A DNA stretch of 64,000 nucleotides from Massilia antarctica (GTDB lineage Bacteria; Pseudomonadota; Gammaproteobacteria; Burkholderiales; Burkholderiaceae_D): positions 3,038,001 through 3,102,000 of the forward strand of contig NZ_CP065053.1 in assembly GCF_015689335.1 (NCBI RefSeq), read 5' to 3'. The notes beneath the pieces were generated by a model. That model ran no database searches and was not told the DNA's origin. It was given only the letters and a program-made list of their open reading frames with translations. Position 1 is the first letter of the stretch. Each line of letters begins with the position of its first letter. Below are positions 26,566 through 33,794 of the stretch, piece by piece. A program made the translations under genes and the position numbers.

Positions 26566-26686
26566 GTATTTCCTCGTAGAGTGTCTGTGCTGATCATCGA
26601 ATGCCCGGGCCGGATGCGGGTCCGGGGCGACTGTTGCGGTCTGATGCCAGCGGTGGCTTCGGGGATTCCCCGCCATGCAAGACCCT

Positions 26687-26716
26687 ATATTAGCACTCTC
26701 TCGCATCGAGTGCCAA
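26687..26716 (-). promoter_or_regulatory. rpoH sigma-70 promoter overlapped by a CIRCE operator (HrcA)
   Basis: Read on the plus strand, TTAGCACTC-N9-GAGTGCCAA (26690-26716) matches the CIRCE consensus TTAGCACTC-N9-GAGTGCTAA with one change. On the reverse strand the same DNA gives -35 TTGGCA (26716-26711) and -10 TAATAT (26692-26687) with an 18-base spacer. An HrcA dimer here would block polymerase. CIRCE/HrcA control of groESL is established; its use on rpoH is inferred from this overlap. Confidence 0.85.
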
Positions 26717-26811
26717 TGCCGAGAATATATGGCGGCGATAGCGAAATGATATTACTTAGAGGCAAGCATAAATTCGCAGGTTTCACTCTAGTGGAGGCTT
26801 CAATTCGGCCC

Positions 26812-26825
26812 TTGATACAGATCAA
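26812..26825. promoter_or_regulatory. FNR/ANR-type binding site
   Basis: TTGAT-ACAG-ATCAA is a perfect match to the FNR-family consensus TTGAT-N4-ATCAA. Its centre is about 41 bases before a possible reverse-strand start near 26777, with TAGAGT at 26790-26785 as a -10, which would make a second rpoH promoter. The rightward direction is also possible. Confidence 0.5.
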
Positions 26826-27142
26826 GTCTGCTGTGCGTCGGATTACCATGCGTTTGTTCCAGCGCAGTATGGGAGCCCGGTCGTAGTGTCGCCTCCCCGG
26901 CTGGCGCCGTCTGTGCGTTTCCACACGCTCTGCGCGCGCCGCCATTTGAAGCAAGGAATGCATAAAACACAATGCCCGCTTGATACCATCCTCACCCCCT
27001 ATTTTCGACATACAGCATGCATCTCATCATCATGTTCGACGCTGACGACAATGACAACTATCTGTACGGCGGGGTGCGCGTGCGGTGCCTGCTGCCGCCG
27101 CACACGCCTGAGGCAGCGCAAAGGCGGCGCAGGGGCGCTCGC

Positions 27143-27148
27143 TACAAT
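27143..27148 (+). promoter_or_regulatory. Possible -10 giving a leaderless Rpn transcript
   Basis: TACAAT ends six bases before the ATG at 27154, so a start at the usual distance would place +1 at or next to the initiation codon. No Shine-Dalgarno precedes the ATG, which agrees with leaderless translation. The -35 is weak. Confidence 0.4.
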
Positions 27149-27153
27149 GCGCC

Positions 27154-28176
27154 ATGCCTACCCCTCACGACCTCGGATACCGCTCGCTGTTCGCCCACCC
27201 TGAACTGGTGCGCGAACTGATCGCGGATTTTACGTCCTTCACCTTGTTCGATGACGTTGCGCTATCGGCCTTCGAGCGGGTCAACCCCGCGTATGTGAGC
27301 GATCATTTGTCGGCGCGCCAGGACGATATCGTCTGGCGCGTGCGGCTGGGCGACGAGTTCCTTTACGTATACATCCTCCTGGAATGCCAGTCCGGCGTGG
27401 ACCGCTGGATGGCCTTGCGCATGCAGACCTACATCGGCTTGCTGTTCCAGGACCTGATCAAGGGTCACGAATTGTCCCCTGGCCTGCTGTTGCCGCCGGT
27501 GCTGCCGCTGGTGTTCTACAACGGCGTGCCGCGCTGGAGCGCCAGCATGGACTTGTCCGGCCTCCTCATGCAAGCGCCAGACGAGCTGGCGGCCTTGCAG
27601 CCATCCCAGCGCTACGTGCTGATCGACCAGCAGCGCCTCGACAAGACGGCGCTGGAAGCGAATGCCAGCTTGCTGGCGCTGCTGTTCCGGCTTGAACTTT
27701 CAGCCGCTCCCGATGTCTCAAAAAATGTCTTTGCTGCGCTGACGACTTGGTTCAAGGGATCACCCCAGGCTAACTTGCGGCGTTCGGTTCAGGTGTGGAT
27801 CAATGCACTGCTGGCACGCGGAGCCAGCAAAGAGGAATTGCGCATGGTTGACAGTGTGGAGGAGGGTGCTGACATGGGCGGTAAGCTTGCAATCTGGGCC
27901 GAGCAGTTCGAGGAACTCGGCTTTCAAAAGGGAAGCGCCGAAGGCATGGAGAAAGGCATGGAGAAAGGCATGGAGAAAGGCAAGGCGGAAGGCCAGGTCA
28001 TCGCACTGCGCGGGGTGCTGGGCAGGCTGTTGCGCAATCGGTTCGGCGCGTTGCCGGCGCCGGCAACGCAGCGTATCGGCCACGCCACGCAGGCTGAGCT
28101 CGAACAGTGGTTCGAGCGCAGCCTCAACGCGCCCAGCTTACAGACGGTGTTTGACGATGGCGCGCCAGCCACGTAG
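27154..28176 (+). CDS. Rpn family recombination-promoting nuclease / putative transposase, DUF4351 tail
   Basis: A 340-residue PD-(D/E)XK nuclease of the Rpn (transposase_31-like) family. The N-terminal domain opens with HDLGYRSLFAHPELVRELI; the catalytic core shows Asp57/Asp58 in RQDDIVWRV and Glu77-Cys-Gln79 in LLECQSGVDRWMALRMQTY, the E-x-Q variant used by Rpn proteins. The C-terminal part holds three GMEK repeats and a DUF4351-like end (LLRNRFGALP, ELEQWFERSLNA). Rpn proteins are DNA nucleases; some E. coli members act in phage defence and are inhibited by their own C-terminal fragment. It sits on the opposite strand between ftsX and rpoH, genes that are usually adjacent. Confidence 0.85.
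   Translation: MPTPHDLGYRSLFAHPELVRELIADFTSFTLFDDVALSAFERVNPAYVSDHLSARQDDIVWRVRLGDEFLYVYILLECQSGVDRWMALRMQTYIGLLFQDLIKGHELSPGLLLPPVLPLVFYNGVPRWSASMDLSGLLMQAPDELAALQPSQRYVLIDQQRLDKTALEANASLLALLFRLELSAAPDVSKNVFAALTTWFKGSPQANLRRSVQVWINALLARGASKEELRMVDSVEEGADMGGKLAIWAEQFEELGFQKGSAEGMEKGMEKGMEKGKAEGQVIALRGVLGRLLRNRFGALPAPATQRIGHATQAELEQWFERSLNAPSLQTVFDDGAPAT
27874..28176 (+). CDS. Candidate internally initiated C-terminal Rpn fragment (RpnS-like)
   Basis: An in-frame ATG at codon 241 of the Rpn gene is preceded by GGAGGAGGG (27858-27866) with a seven-base gap. That is a far better ribosome binding site than that of the full-length gene. Translation would give a 100-residue protein, MGGKLAIWAEQFEELG to the normal stop, containing the repeats and the DUF4351-like region. 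In E. coli RpnA the equivalent internal product is an antitoxin. Production here is inferred from the sequence only. A second, weaker option is ATG 27844 behind GAGGA. Confidence 0.5.
   Translation: MGGKLAIWAEQFEELGFQKGSAEGMEKGMEKGMEKGKAEGQVIALRGVLGRLLRNRFGALPAPATQRIGHATQAELEQWFERSLNAPSLQTVFDDGAPAT
27943..27978 (+). repeat. Three 12-base tandem repeats in the Rpn gene
   Basis: Three identical copies of GGCATGGAGAAA encode Gly-Met-Glu-Lys three times; a degenerate fourth copy follows. The repeats keep the frame, so copy-number change by slippage would alter only the helical linker length. Confidence 0.85.
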
Positions 28177-28354
28177 TCCGGCGATACATTCCAACATGCT
28201 GTCGCCCGCACATTAACAACAATGGAAGCCGAGGCGGCTGCATCCTGCGCCACCCGGGCACCCGCCGAAGCGCATCGCTGAACCGGCAATCCGCATGACC
28301 GGCGGATATCCTTCCTTGCATCGCCAGCCGGATACTGACTGTTGAAACATCCGG

Positions 28355-29275
28355 CTAGCGCAGGCGCGCCAGATGCCTGCGCACCGACAGCACCGCGCCA
28401 ACCAGCCCGAGCGTGGCGCTGACGGCCAGCAGCACACCCATCGCCACCGGATTGAGGGGCGCCAGCTGGAAGGACGAGCCGTACAGGTGCGCGAACTCGC
28501 CGATGGCGGTATTGAGCGGCTGCAAGGACAAGGTCACCGCGCCCAAGGCCACGGCGCCGGCGCACAAGCCCAGCAGGCCCCCGGTGTAATAGAAGGGACG
28601 GTGGATGAAGCCATCGGTCGCCCCGATCAGCTTGCTCACGGCGATTTCGTCGCGCTGGGTCAGCACCTGCAGGCGGATCGTGTTGAACACCACCGCAATG
28701 ACCACCATGCCGAGCGTGACGGCCAGCAGCAGCAGGATCAGGCGCAGCACGCGCAGCAGGGCGGCCAGGCGCTTGACCCAGGCCGAATCGACCTGCACCG
28801 AATCCACACCAGGCAGGGCGCGCAGGCGCGTGGCGAAGGCGTCGACACTGCCCGCTTCGCTCACGCTGCGGAAACTGTCGAGCTTTAATACATAGCCGTC
28901 CGGCAATGGATTCTCGCCCAGGGTGGTCAGCACCTCGGCCAGGCCGCTCTTGCTCTTGAGGCTGTCGAGCGCCTGTTCGCGCGAGACGAACACGATGCGC
29001 GACTTGGGATCGGCCAGGATCGCGCGGATTGCCGGTTCCAGCGCCTGGGCCTGCTCGCGCGTGGTCTCGGCCTTGGCGAAGACGCTGATTTCCGGCTCGA
29101 CCGACAATTGCTCGGACATCGGCCGCACATTGTCGAGCAGGGTCAGGCCGGCGAACGGCAGGGTGAGCGCGATGGCGACCACGATCACGTTGAACAGGAA
29201 GCTGAGCGGCGACTTGCCCAGCTGGCCGAGCGCCGAGCCGATGGCGAAACCGTGTTGGCGGAACCAGCGCTTCAT
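28355..29275 (-). CDS. ftsX: Cell division protein FtsX
   Basis: Membrane subunit of the FtsEX ABC-type complex that activates septal peptidoglycan hydrolases. The 306-residue protein has an N-terminal helix (SFLFNVIVVAIALTLPFAGL), a periplasmic domain of about 110 residues, and three C-terminal helices. QRDEIAVSKLIGATDGFIHRPFYYTGGLLGL is the family's conserved cytoplasmic/third-helix signature. It overlaps ftsE by four bases. The 178 bases to the convergent Rpn gene contain no recognised feature. Confidence 0.95.
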   Translation of the reverse strand: MKRWFRQHGFAIGSALGQLGKSPLSFLFNVIVVAIALTLPFAGLTLLDNVRPMSEQLSVEPEISVFAKAETTREQAQALEPAIRAILADPKSRIVFVSREQALDSLKSKSGLAEVLTTLGENPLPDGYVLKLDSFRSVSEAGSVDAFATRLRALPGVDSVQVDSAWVKRLAALLRVLRLILLLLAVTLGMVVIAVVFNTIRLQVLTQRDEIAVSKLIGATDGFIHRPFYYTGGLLGLCAGAVALGAVTLSLQPLNTAIGEFAHLYGSSFQLAPLNPVAMGVLLAVSATLGLVGAVLSVRRHLARLR

Positions 29276-29946
29276 GCGGCGTCTCCCACCACGGCGCCAT
29301 GGTCGAGCCGGATCACGCGCGCGCTGCCCTGGCGCGCGGCGTCGTACAGCACCAGTTCGTCGTGAGTGGCGATCAGGCAGGTCACCCCCACCGAGTGAAA
29401 GGCGCGCAGGGCGTCGAGCACCTTGTCGGCGCTGGCGCGATCCAGATTGGCCGTCGGTTCGTCGGCCAGGATGATCTGGGGCCGGTTGACGATGGCGCGG
29501 GCAATGGCCACGCGCTGCTGTTCGCCGCCCGACAATTCGAGCGGCCTGGCCAGCGCGCGTCCCTCCAGCCCGACTTTTTCCAGCGCGGCGCGGGCCCGCA
29601 GTTCAGCCTCGGCCTTGGAAGCGCCGGTGACCAGCAGCGGCAGCATGGTATTGGCCAGGATCGAACGGTCGGTCAGCAAGCGCTGTTGCTGGAAAATCAG
29701 GCCGAGATTGCGCCGCAGATAAGGCAGGCTGGCATTTTTCATGCGCCCGATATCCTGATCGTTGACCAGCACGCTGCCCGAGGTGGGACGCTCCATGGCC
29801 GCGATCATCTTGAGCAGGGTCGATTTGCCGGCGCCGGACGGGCCGGCCAGGTAGACCAGTTCGCCGCGCGCGACGTTCAGGTTGACCTCGCGCAGGGCGA
29901 TCGCATCGGCCGAGTAGTGTTTGGAGACGCAGCGAAATTCGATCAT
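29272..29946 (-). CDS. ftsE: Cell division ATP-binding protein FtsE
   Basis: ATPase of the FtsEX complex at the division septum. All ABC motifs are visible in 224 residues: Walker [11 protein letters not shown]-loop LIFQQQRLL, signature [14 protein letters not shown], Walker [13 protein letters not shown] and the switch His in TCLIATHDE. The C-terminus is slightly longer than in E. coli. It lies 6 bases downstream of ftsY and overlaps ftsX, forming the standard ftsYEX operon. Confidence 0.96.
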   Translation of the reverse strand: MIEFRCVSKHYSADAIALREVNLNVARGELVYLAGPSGAGKSTLLKMIAAMERPTSGSVLVNDQDIGRMKNASLPYLRRNLGLIFQQQRLLTDRSILANTMLPLLVTGASKAEAELRARAALEKVGLEGRALARPLELSGGEQQRVAIARAIVNRPQIILADEPTANLDRASADKVLDALRAFHSVGVTCLIATHDELVLYDAARQGSARVIRLDHGAVVGDAA

Positions 29947-29952
29947 GGACGC

Positions 29953-31104
29953 TTATCCCAGCAGCGCCTCGACGAAGTCGTCGGCGCTGAACGGTTGCAA
30001 GTCTTCGATTTTTTCGCCGACCCCGATGAAATACACGGGAATCGGGCGGGTACGGGCGATCGCGGCCAGCACGCCGCCCTTGGCGGTGCCGTCCAGCTTG
30101 GTAATGACGAGGCCGGTCAGCTGCAAGGCGTCGTCGAAGGCCTTGACCTGGGCCAGGGCATTCTGGCCGGTATTGCCGTCGATGACCAGCAGCACTTCGT
30201 GCGGGGCGCCATCCATGCCCTTGCCGATCACGCGCTTGATCTTTTTCAGTTCTTCCATCAGGTGCAGCTGGGTCGGCAGGCGCCCGGCCGTGTCGACCAT
30301 GACCACGTCCATCTTGCGCGCCTTGCCGGACTGCACGGCGTCGAAAGCCACGGCGGCCGGGTCGCCCGATTCCTGGGCGATCACGGTGACATTGTTGCGC
30401 TGGCCCCAGACCATCAATTGCTCGCGCGCGGCGGCGCGGAAGGTGTCGCCGGCGGCCAGCAGCACCGATTGCTCGTACTTCTGCATGTGCTTGGCGAGCT
30501 TGCCGATGGTGGTGGTCTTGCCGGCGCCGTTCACGCCAGCGATCATCAGCACCAGCGGTTCGTGGCGGCCCAGTTCGAGCGGCTTGACGAGCGGGCGCAG
30601 CATGTCGGTCATGAGCACCTTGAGCGCGGCCTTGACGGCGGCCGCATCGAGCAGCTTGTCTTCCTTGACTTTGCGGCGCAGCTCGGTGAGCAGGTAATCG
30701 GTGGCATCCATGCCGGCGTCGGACATGAGCAGGGCCGCTTCGAGTTCCTCGTACAGGTCTTCATCGATGCGGGCGCCCACGAACAGCAGGCTCAGATTGT
30801 TCGAGGTCTTCGACAGGCCCGCTTTCAGGCGCGCCATCCATGAGCTTTTGCTGTCGCTGTCGTTGCCGAGGCGCTCGGCGGTTTCCGAAATCAGCTCGCT
30901 GCCGAAGACGGGCGCCGGCGGCGGCGCGACGAAGGTCGAGGTGCTGCCGTAACGGCGTGACGGGGGCGCGGCAGGCGCCTGCGCGGCGACGGGGGCGGGC
31001 GGCACGACGGGTGGGGGCACGGCCGCTACCGGCGGAGGCGGAGCGCTCTGCGGTGGCGGCGCAAGATCGGGAGCGGGCGGTTTTTTCTTAAAAAAACTAA
31101 ACAT
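29953..31104 (-). CDS. ftsY: Signal recognition particle receptor FtsY
   Basis: GTPase that receives SRP-ribosome complexes at the inner membrane for co-translational insertion. The 383-residue protein begins with MFSFFKKKPPAPD and a Pro/Ala-rich linker to about residue 70, in place of the acidic A domain of E. coli. The N domain then precedes the G domain with GVNGAGKTTTIGKLA, DTFRAAAREQL, DTAGRLPTQ and TKLDGTAKGG. The 143 bases upstream to the regulator gene carry no obvious promoter. Confidence 0.95.
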   Translation of the reverse strand: MFSFFKKKPPAPDLAPPPQSAPPPPVAAVPPPVVPPAPVAAQAPAAPPSRRYGSTSTFVAPPPAPVFGSELISETAERLGNDSDSKSSWMARLKAGLSKTSNNLSLLFVGARIDEDLYEELEAALLMSDAGMDATDYLLTELRRKVKEDKLLDAAAVKAALKVLMTDMLRPLVKPLELGRHEPLVLMIAGVNGAGKTTTIGKLAKHMQKYEQSVLLAAGDTFRAAAREQLMVWGQRNNVTVIAQESGDPAAVAFDAVQSGKARKMDVVMVDTAGRLPTQLHLMEELKKIKRVIGKGMDGAPHEVLLVIDGNTGQNALAQVKAFDDALQLTGLVITKLDGTAKGGVLAAIARTRPIPVYFIGVGEKIEDLQPFSADDFVEALLG

Positions 31105-31247
31105 GGGAGTGTGTTGGAGGGCGCAGCATGCTGATGCCCGGCGGCGCCGGGCACGACGAAATCGATGCCGCGTATTTTACCAGAGCAGGACGGGGTTTCC
31201 TGCGCCGGGCTGGCCAGGATGTGCCGCGCAGCGCAACGACAGCTCCA

Positions 31248-32201
31248 TTAAGCGCCGGCAGCGCCGTTCTGGGCCCGCCAGCGTGCCAGCGCCGCATCGA
31301 TGTCCTGCAGGTCGAGCACCCGGTTCGGGCCCAGCTGACGGCGGGCCAGCGCGGCGCAGCTGCCGCCGGCCCACACCTGCACGCTTTCGCCCAGCCGGTT
31401 CTGCAGCTCCATCACGTTGTCGACCGCCGCGCGCGGCGACATCACGCTCGAAAACGAGAGCGCCACGATGTCGGCGCGCTGCACCCGCGCCGCCTCGACG
31501 ATGTCGGCCAGCGGCGTCTGCACGCCCAGCGAGACGCAATGCGCCCCTTCCAGCGCGAACAGCGCTTCGGCCATCAACAGGCCCAGGCCGTGGCGTTCCT
31601 GGGGCACGGTGGTGAGCAGGATGCGCGGGGCGGCGTCGAGGTGGCCGGTCTGCTGGTTGGCCGAAAAGATCGCGTTGCGCATCACGCTTTGCAGCAGTTC
31701 GGCGAACAGGTGTTCTTCGAAAATGGCCAGGCCGCCGCTGGCCCAGGTGTCGCCCACCAGGGTGGTCAGCGGCGCCACCAGTTCCAGCACGAAGCGGCGC
31801 AAGCCCAGTTGCAGCAGCGACTGGGCCATTTTCTGGCGCAGCTCGTGCATCTGGTGCGCCTTGATCATGACCAGGCATTGGCGCAGCAGCGGATCGTCGG
31901 CGTCGGCGGCGATGGTGCCGGTGCCGGACTTGCTGGCCATGCTGCTCAATTCTTCCGTGTCCAGGTGCATGATCTTGCCCGGCCGGTAACCCATGTCCAG
32001 CAGGCGCTTGACCACGCGCAGGCGCGCCACCTGGTGGAGCGGATACAGGCGCTCGCCGTTGGTGTCGCGCTGCGGCTGCGGAAAGTTGTAGCGCCGCTCC
32101 CACACACGCAAGGTTTCCTTGGGGACGCCGGTATCCCGTTCAACGTCGCTGATGCTGCTGAAGACGGCAGTGGTCTGTGCTTGGCTCATTGTCGCGTTCA
32201 T
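31248..32201 (-). CDS. litR: MerR-type regulator with B12-binding light-sensor domain (CarH/LitR-like)
   Basis: A 317-residue regulator. Residues about 15-80 form a MerR DNA-binding domain (ISDVERDTGVPKETLRVWERR). A four-helix segment and a cobalamin-binding Rossmann domain follow. Trp153-x9-Glu163-His164 matches the W-x9-EH pocket of the AdoB12 photoreceptor CarH, and Glu202-Arg-His204-x2-Gly207 matches the E/D-x-H-x2-G lower-ligand motif. The residue after the Trp is Ala, where Thermus CarH has the light-adduct His. In this family dark AdoB12 keeps the repressor on DNA and light releases it. The start could also be the Met at residue 5. It faces away from an eight-gene operon and has a degenerate operator at its own start, so autoregulation is likely. 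Confidence 0.82.
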   Translation of the reverse strand: MNATMSQAQTTAVFSSISDVERDTGVPKETLRVWERRYNFPQPQRDTNGERLYPLHQVARLRVVKRLLDMGYRPGKIMHLDTEELSSMASKSGTGTIAADADDPLLRQCLVMIKAHQMHELRQKMAQSLLQLGLRRFVLELVAPLTTLVGDTWASGGLAIFEEHLFAELLQSVMRNAIFSANQQTGHLDAAPRILLTTVPQERHGLGLLMAEALFALEGAHCVSLGVQTPLADIVEAARVQRADIVALSFSSVMSPRAAVDNVMELQNRLGESVQVWAGGSCAALARRQLGPNRVLDLQDIDAALARWRAQNGAAGA

Positions 32202-32203
32202 CG

Positions 32204-32218
32204 TTTGTTCAGGACATC
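32204..32218. promoter_or_regulatory. Degenerate third operator next to the regulator start
   Basis: TTTGTT-CAG-GACATC matches the palindrome TTTGTC-N3-GACAAA at nine of twelve arm positions. It lies three bases before the regulator's start codon, where binding would block its own expression. Confidence 0.4.
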
Positions 32219-32392
32219 GTCCCGATTGTAAGTCCAAATAGTAAACAAGAAACTACTCTTTGTATCAGCTTGTTTTCGCAGTCCGCCACAGGCGCGACAT
32301 GATGCCACGCCTGTCGATCTTCCTGCTGGGCCATGGATTGTATTTCTTGAATCCAATATTCCACCTGCTACGTATACATCCATGACGGTTTA

Positions 32393-32409
32393 ATTTGTCA
32401 TGGACAAAT
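32393..32409. promoter_or_regulatory. Operator palindrome O1 of the light-regulated operon
   Basis: ATTTGTC-ATG-GACAAAT is a perfect 7-3-7 inverted repeat ending three bases before the -35 TTGACA. An identical core recurs at 32456-32470, centre-to-centre 62 bases, about six helical turns. Confidence 0.65.
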
Positions 32410-32411
32410 CG

Positions 32412-32440
32412 TTGACATATTTCATTATTTCACGGATTAT
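32412..32440 (+). promoter_or_regulatory. Sigma-70 promoter of the light-regulated operon
   Basis: Perfect -35 TTGACA (32412-32417), 17-base spacer, -10 GATTAT (32435-32440, four of six). It lies between operators O1 and O2. The expected start near 32447 gives a leader of about 43 bases. Confidence 0.65.
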
Positions 32441-32455
32441 CCGTTGTGTGGCAAA

Positions 32456-32470
32456 TTTGTCCTGGACAAA
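32456..32470. promoter_or_regulatory. Operator palindrome O2 of the light-regulated operon
   Basis: TTTGTC-CTG-GACAAA is a perfect 6-3-6 inverted repeat just downstream of the predicted transcription start. Together with O1 it brackets the promoter, a layout suited to repression. Confidence 0.65.
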
Positions 32471-32489
32471 AAAGAAAGCAGGTGGAATG

Positions 32490-33794
32490 ATGAAGATAGC
32501 GGTGATCGGGGCGGGGATTTCGGGCTTGTCGTGCGCATACCGGCTTGTCCAGGGCGGGGCGGATGTGACCCTGTATGAAGCGGGTGCTTACTTCGGTGGC
32601 CACAGCAACACGGTGGACGTCACCCTGGATGGCATCACGCATGGTGTGGACACCGGCTTTTTGGTGTTCAACGAGCGCACCTACCCGAACCTGATTGCCC
32701 TGTTCGCCGAACTCGGCGTGGACACGGCGCGCAGCGACATGTCGTTTTCGGTCAAGCTGCCGCTCGGCCGGGAGCCGGGCGCGCGCATGCTGGAATGGGC
32801 CGGCAGCAACCTCGACACCGTGTTCGCCCAGCGCGGCAACCTGCTGCGGCCGCGCTTTCTGGGCATGGTGCGCGATATCTTGCGTTTCAACCGCCACGCC
32901 ACCAGCCTGGCCAAGCGCATGCCGACGGGTTTGCCAGCGATGTCGCTGGGAGACTTTCTCGACCAGCATGGCTACAGCGCCCAGTTCCGCGCCTGGTACC
33001 TGCTGCCGATGGCGGCCTGCATCTGGTCCTGTCCTTCGGATCAGATGCTGGCCTTCCCGGTGGCGACCTTCATCCGCTTCTGCCACAACCACGGCCTGCT
33101 GCAGGTGAGCGACCGGCCCCAGTGGCGCACCGTGCGCGGCGGCTCGCGCAACTACGTCGACAAACTGCTGGCCGCGATTCCCCAGCGCCGCCTGTCGTCG
33201 CCGGTCACCAGGGTGAGCCGCAACCCGGCCGGCGGCGCGCGCTCGGTGCGCATCGATACGGCCATGGAAAGCGAGCAGTTCGACCATGTCGTCATGGCGT
33301 GCCACAGCGACCAGTCGCTGGCGCTGCTGAACGACGCGCGCGAGGACGAGCGTGCGGTGCTGGCGGCGGTGCGCTACCAGGCCAACCGCGCCGTGCTGCA
33401 TACGGATGCCAGCTGCCTGCCGCGCAGCCGCAAGGCTTGGTCGGCCTGGAATTACCAGAGCACGGCGTCGGCCACGCCGCAAGTGTGCGTGCACTACCTG
33501 CTCAACCAGCTCCAGCCGCTGCCGTTTACCACGCCGGTGATCGTCTCGCTCAACCCGATCGATGAACCGAACCGTGCCCGCGTGCTGGCCTCCTTCGATT
33601 ACGCGCACCCGGTGTTCGACGACGCCGCGGTCGCCGCGCAAGCGCGCCTGGCCGGCTTCCAGGGCCACCAGAACACCTGGTTCGCGGGCGCCTGGACCGG
33701 CTACGGCTTCCATGAAGATGGCCTCAAGTCGGGCGTTGCCGCCGCCGCCGCGCTGACGGGCCTGATGCAGGGCACGCAGCATGCGGCGGCCTGA
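32490..33794 (+). CDS. NAD(P)/FAD-dependent oxidoreductase (amine-oxidase-like)
   Basis: A 434-residue flavoprotein opening with the dinucleotide-binding MKIAVIGAGISGLSCAYRL and a second FAD contact around GGHSNTVDV. The C-terminus NTWFAGAWTGYGFHEDGLKSG closes the FAD site as in amine oxidases and phytoene-desaturase relatives. The substrate is unknown. Genes of this type next to DUF1365 and CFA-synthase-like genes are a recurrent proteobacterial cluster linked to light or singlet-oxygen stress and lipid modification. ATG 32490 is preferred over 32487 because AGGTGG (32480-32485) then has a four-base gap. It overlaps the DUF1365 gene by 14 bases. Confidence 0.88.
   Translation: MKIAVIGAGISGLSCAYRLVQGGADVTLYEAGAYFGGHSNTVDVTLDGITHGVDTGFLVFNERTYPNLIALFAELGVDTARSDMSFSVKLPLGREPGARMLEWAGSNLDTVFAQRGNLLRPRFLGMVRDILRFNRHATSLAKRMPTGLPAMSLGDFLDQHGYSAQFRAWYLLPMAACIWSCPSDQMLAFPVATFIRFCHNHGLLQVSDRPQWRTVRGGSRNYVDKLLAAIPQRRLSSPVTRVSRNPAGGARSVRIDTAMESEQFDHVVMACHSDQSLALLNDAREDERAVLAAVRYQANRAVLHTDASCLPRSRKAWSAWNYQSTASATPQVCVHYLLNQLQPLPFTTPVIVSLNPIDEPNRARVLASFDYAHPVFDDAAVAAQARLAGFQGHQNTWFAGAWTGYGFHEDGLKSGVAAAAALTGLMQGTQHAAA

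Larger units (their letters stand above)
26717..27153. other. Non-coding stretch between rpoH and the Rpn gene
   Basis: This 437-base gap has only short, unconvincing open frames. It contains the upstream side of the rpoH promoter, a perfect FNR-type site at 26812-26825 and, at its right edge, a -10-like TACAAT just before the Rpn gene. I see no RNA gene or repeat in it. Confidence 0.5.

Noticed and set aside
26545..27220. Several short forward frames between rpoH and the Rpn gene
   Set aside because: They cross the rpoH leader, CIRCE element or Rpn start, lack ribosome sites and have no family features.
27943..27990. 12-base repeats suspected as a regulatory satellite
   Set aside because: They keep the Rpn reading frame (GMEK repeats) and sit in a predicted helical linker.
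32198..32383. A 61-codon reverse-strand frame upstream of the regulator
   Set aside because: It covers the divergent promoter region and runs over the regulator start; no ribosome site and no hydrophobic or domain pattern.
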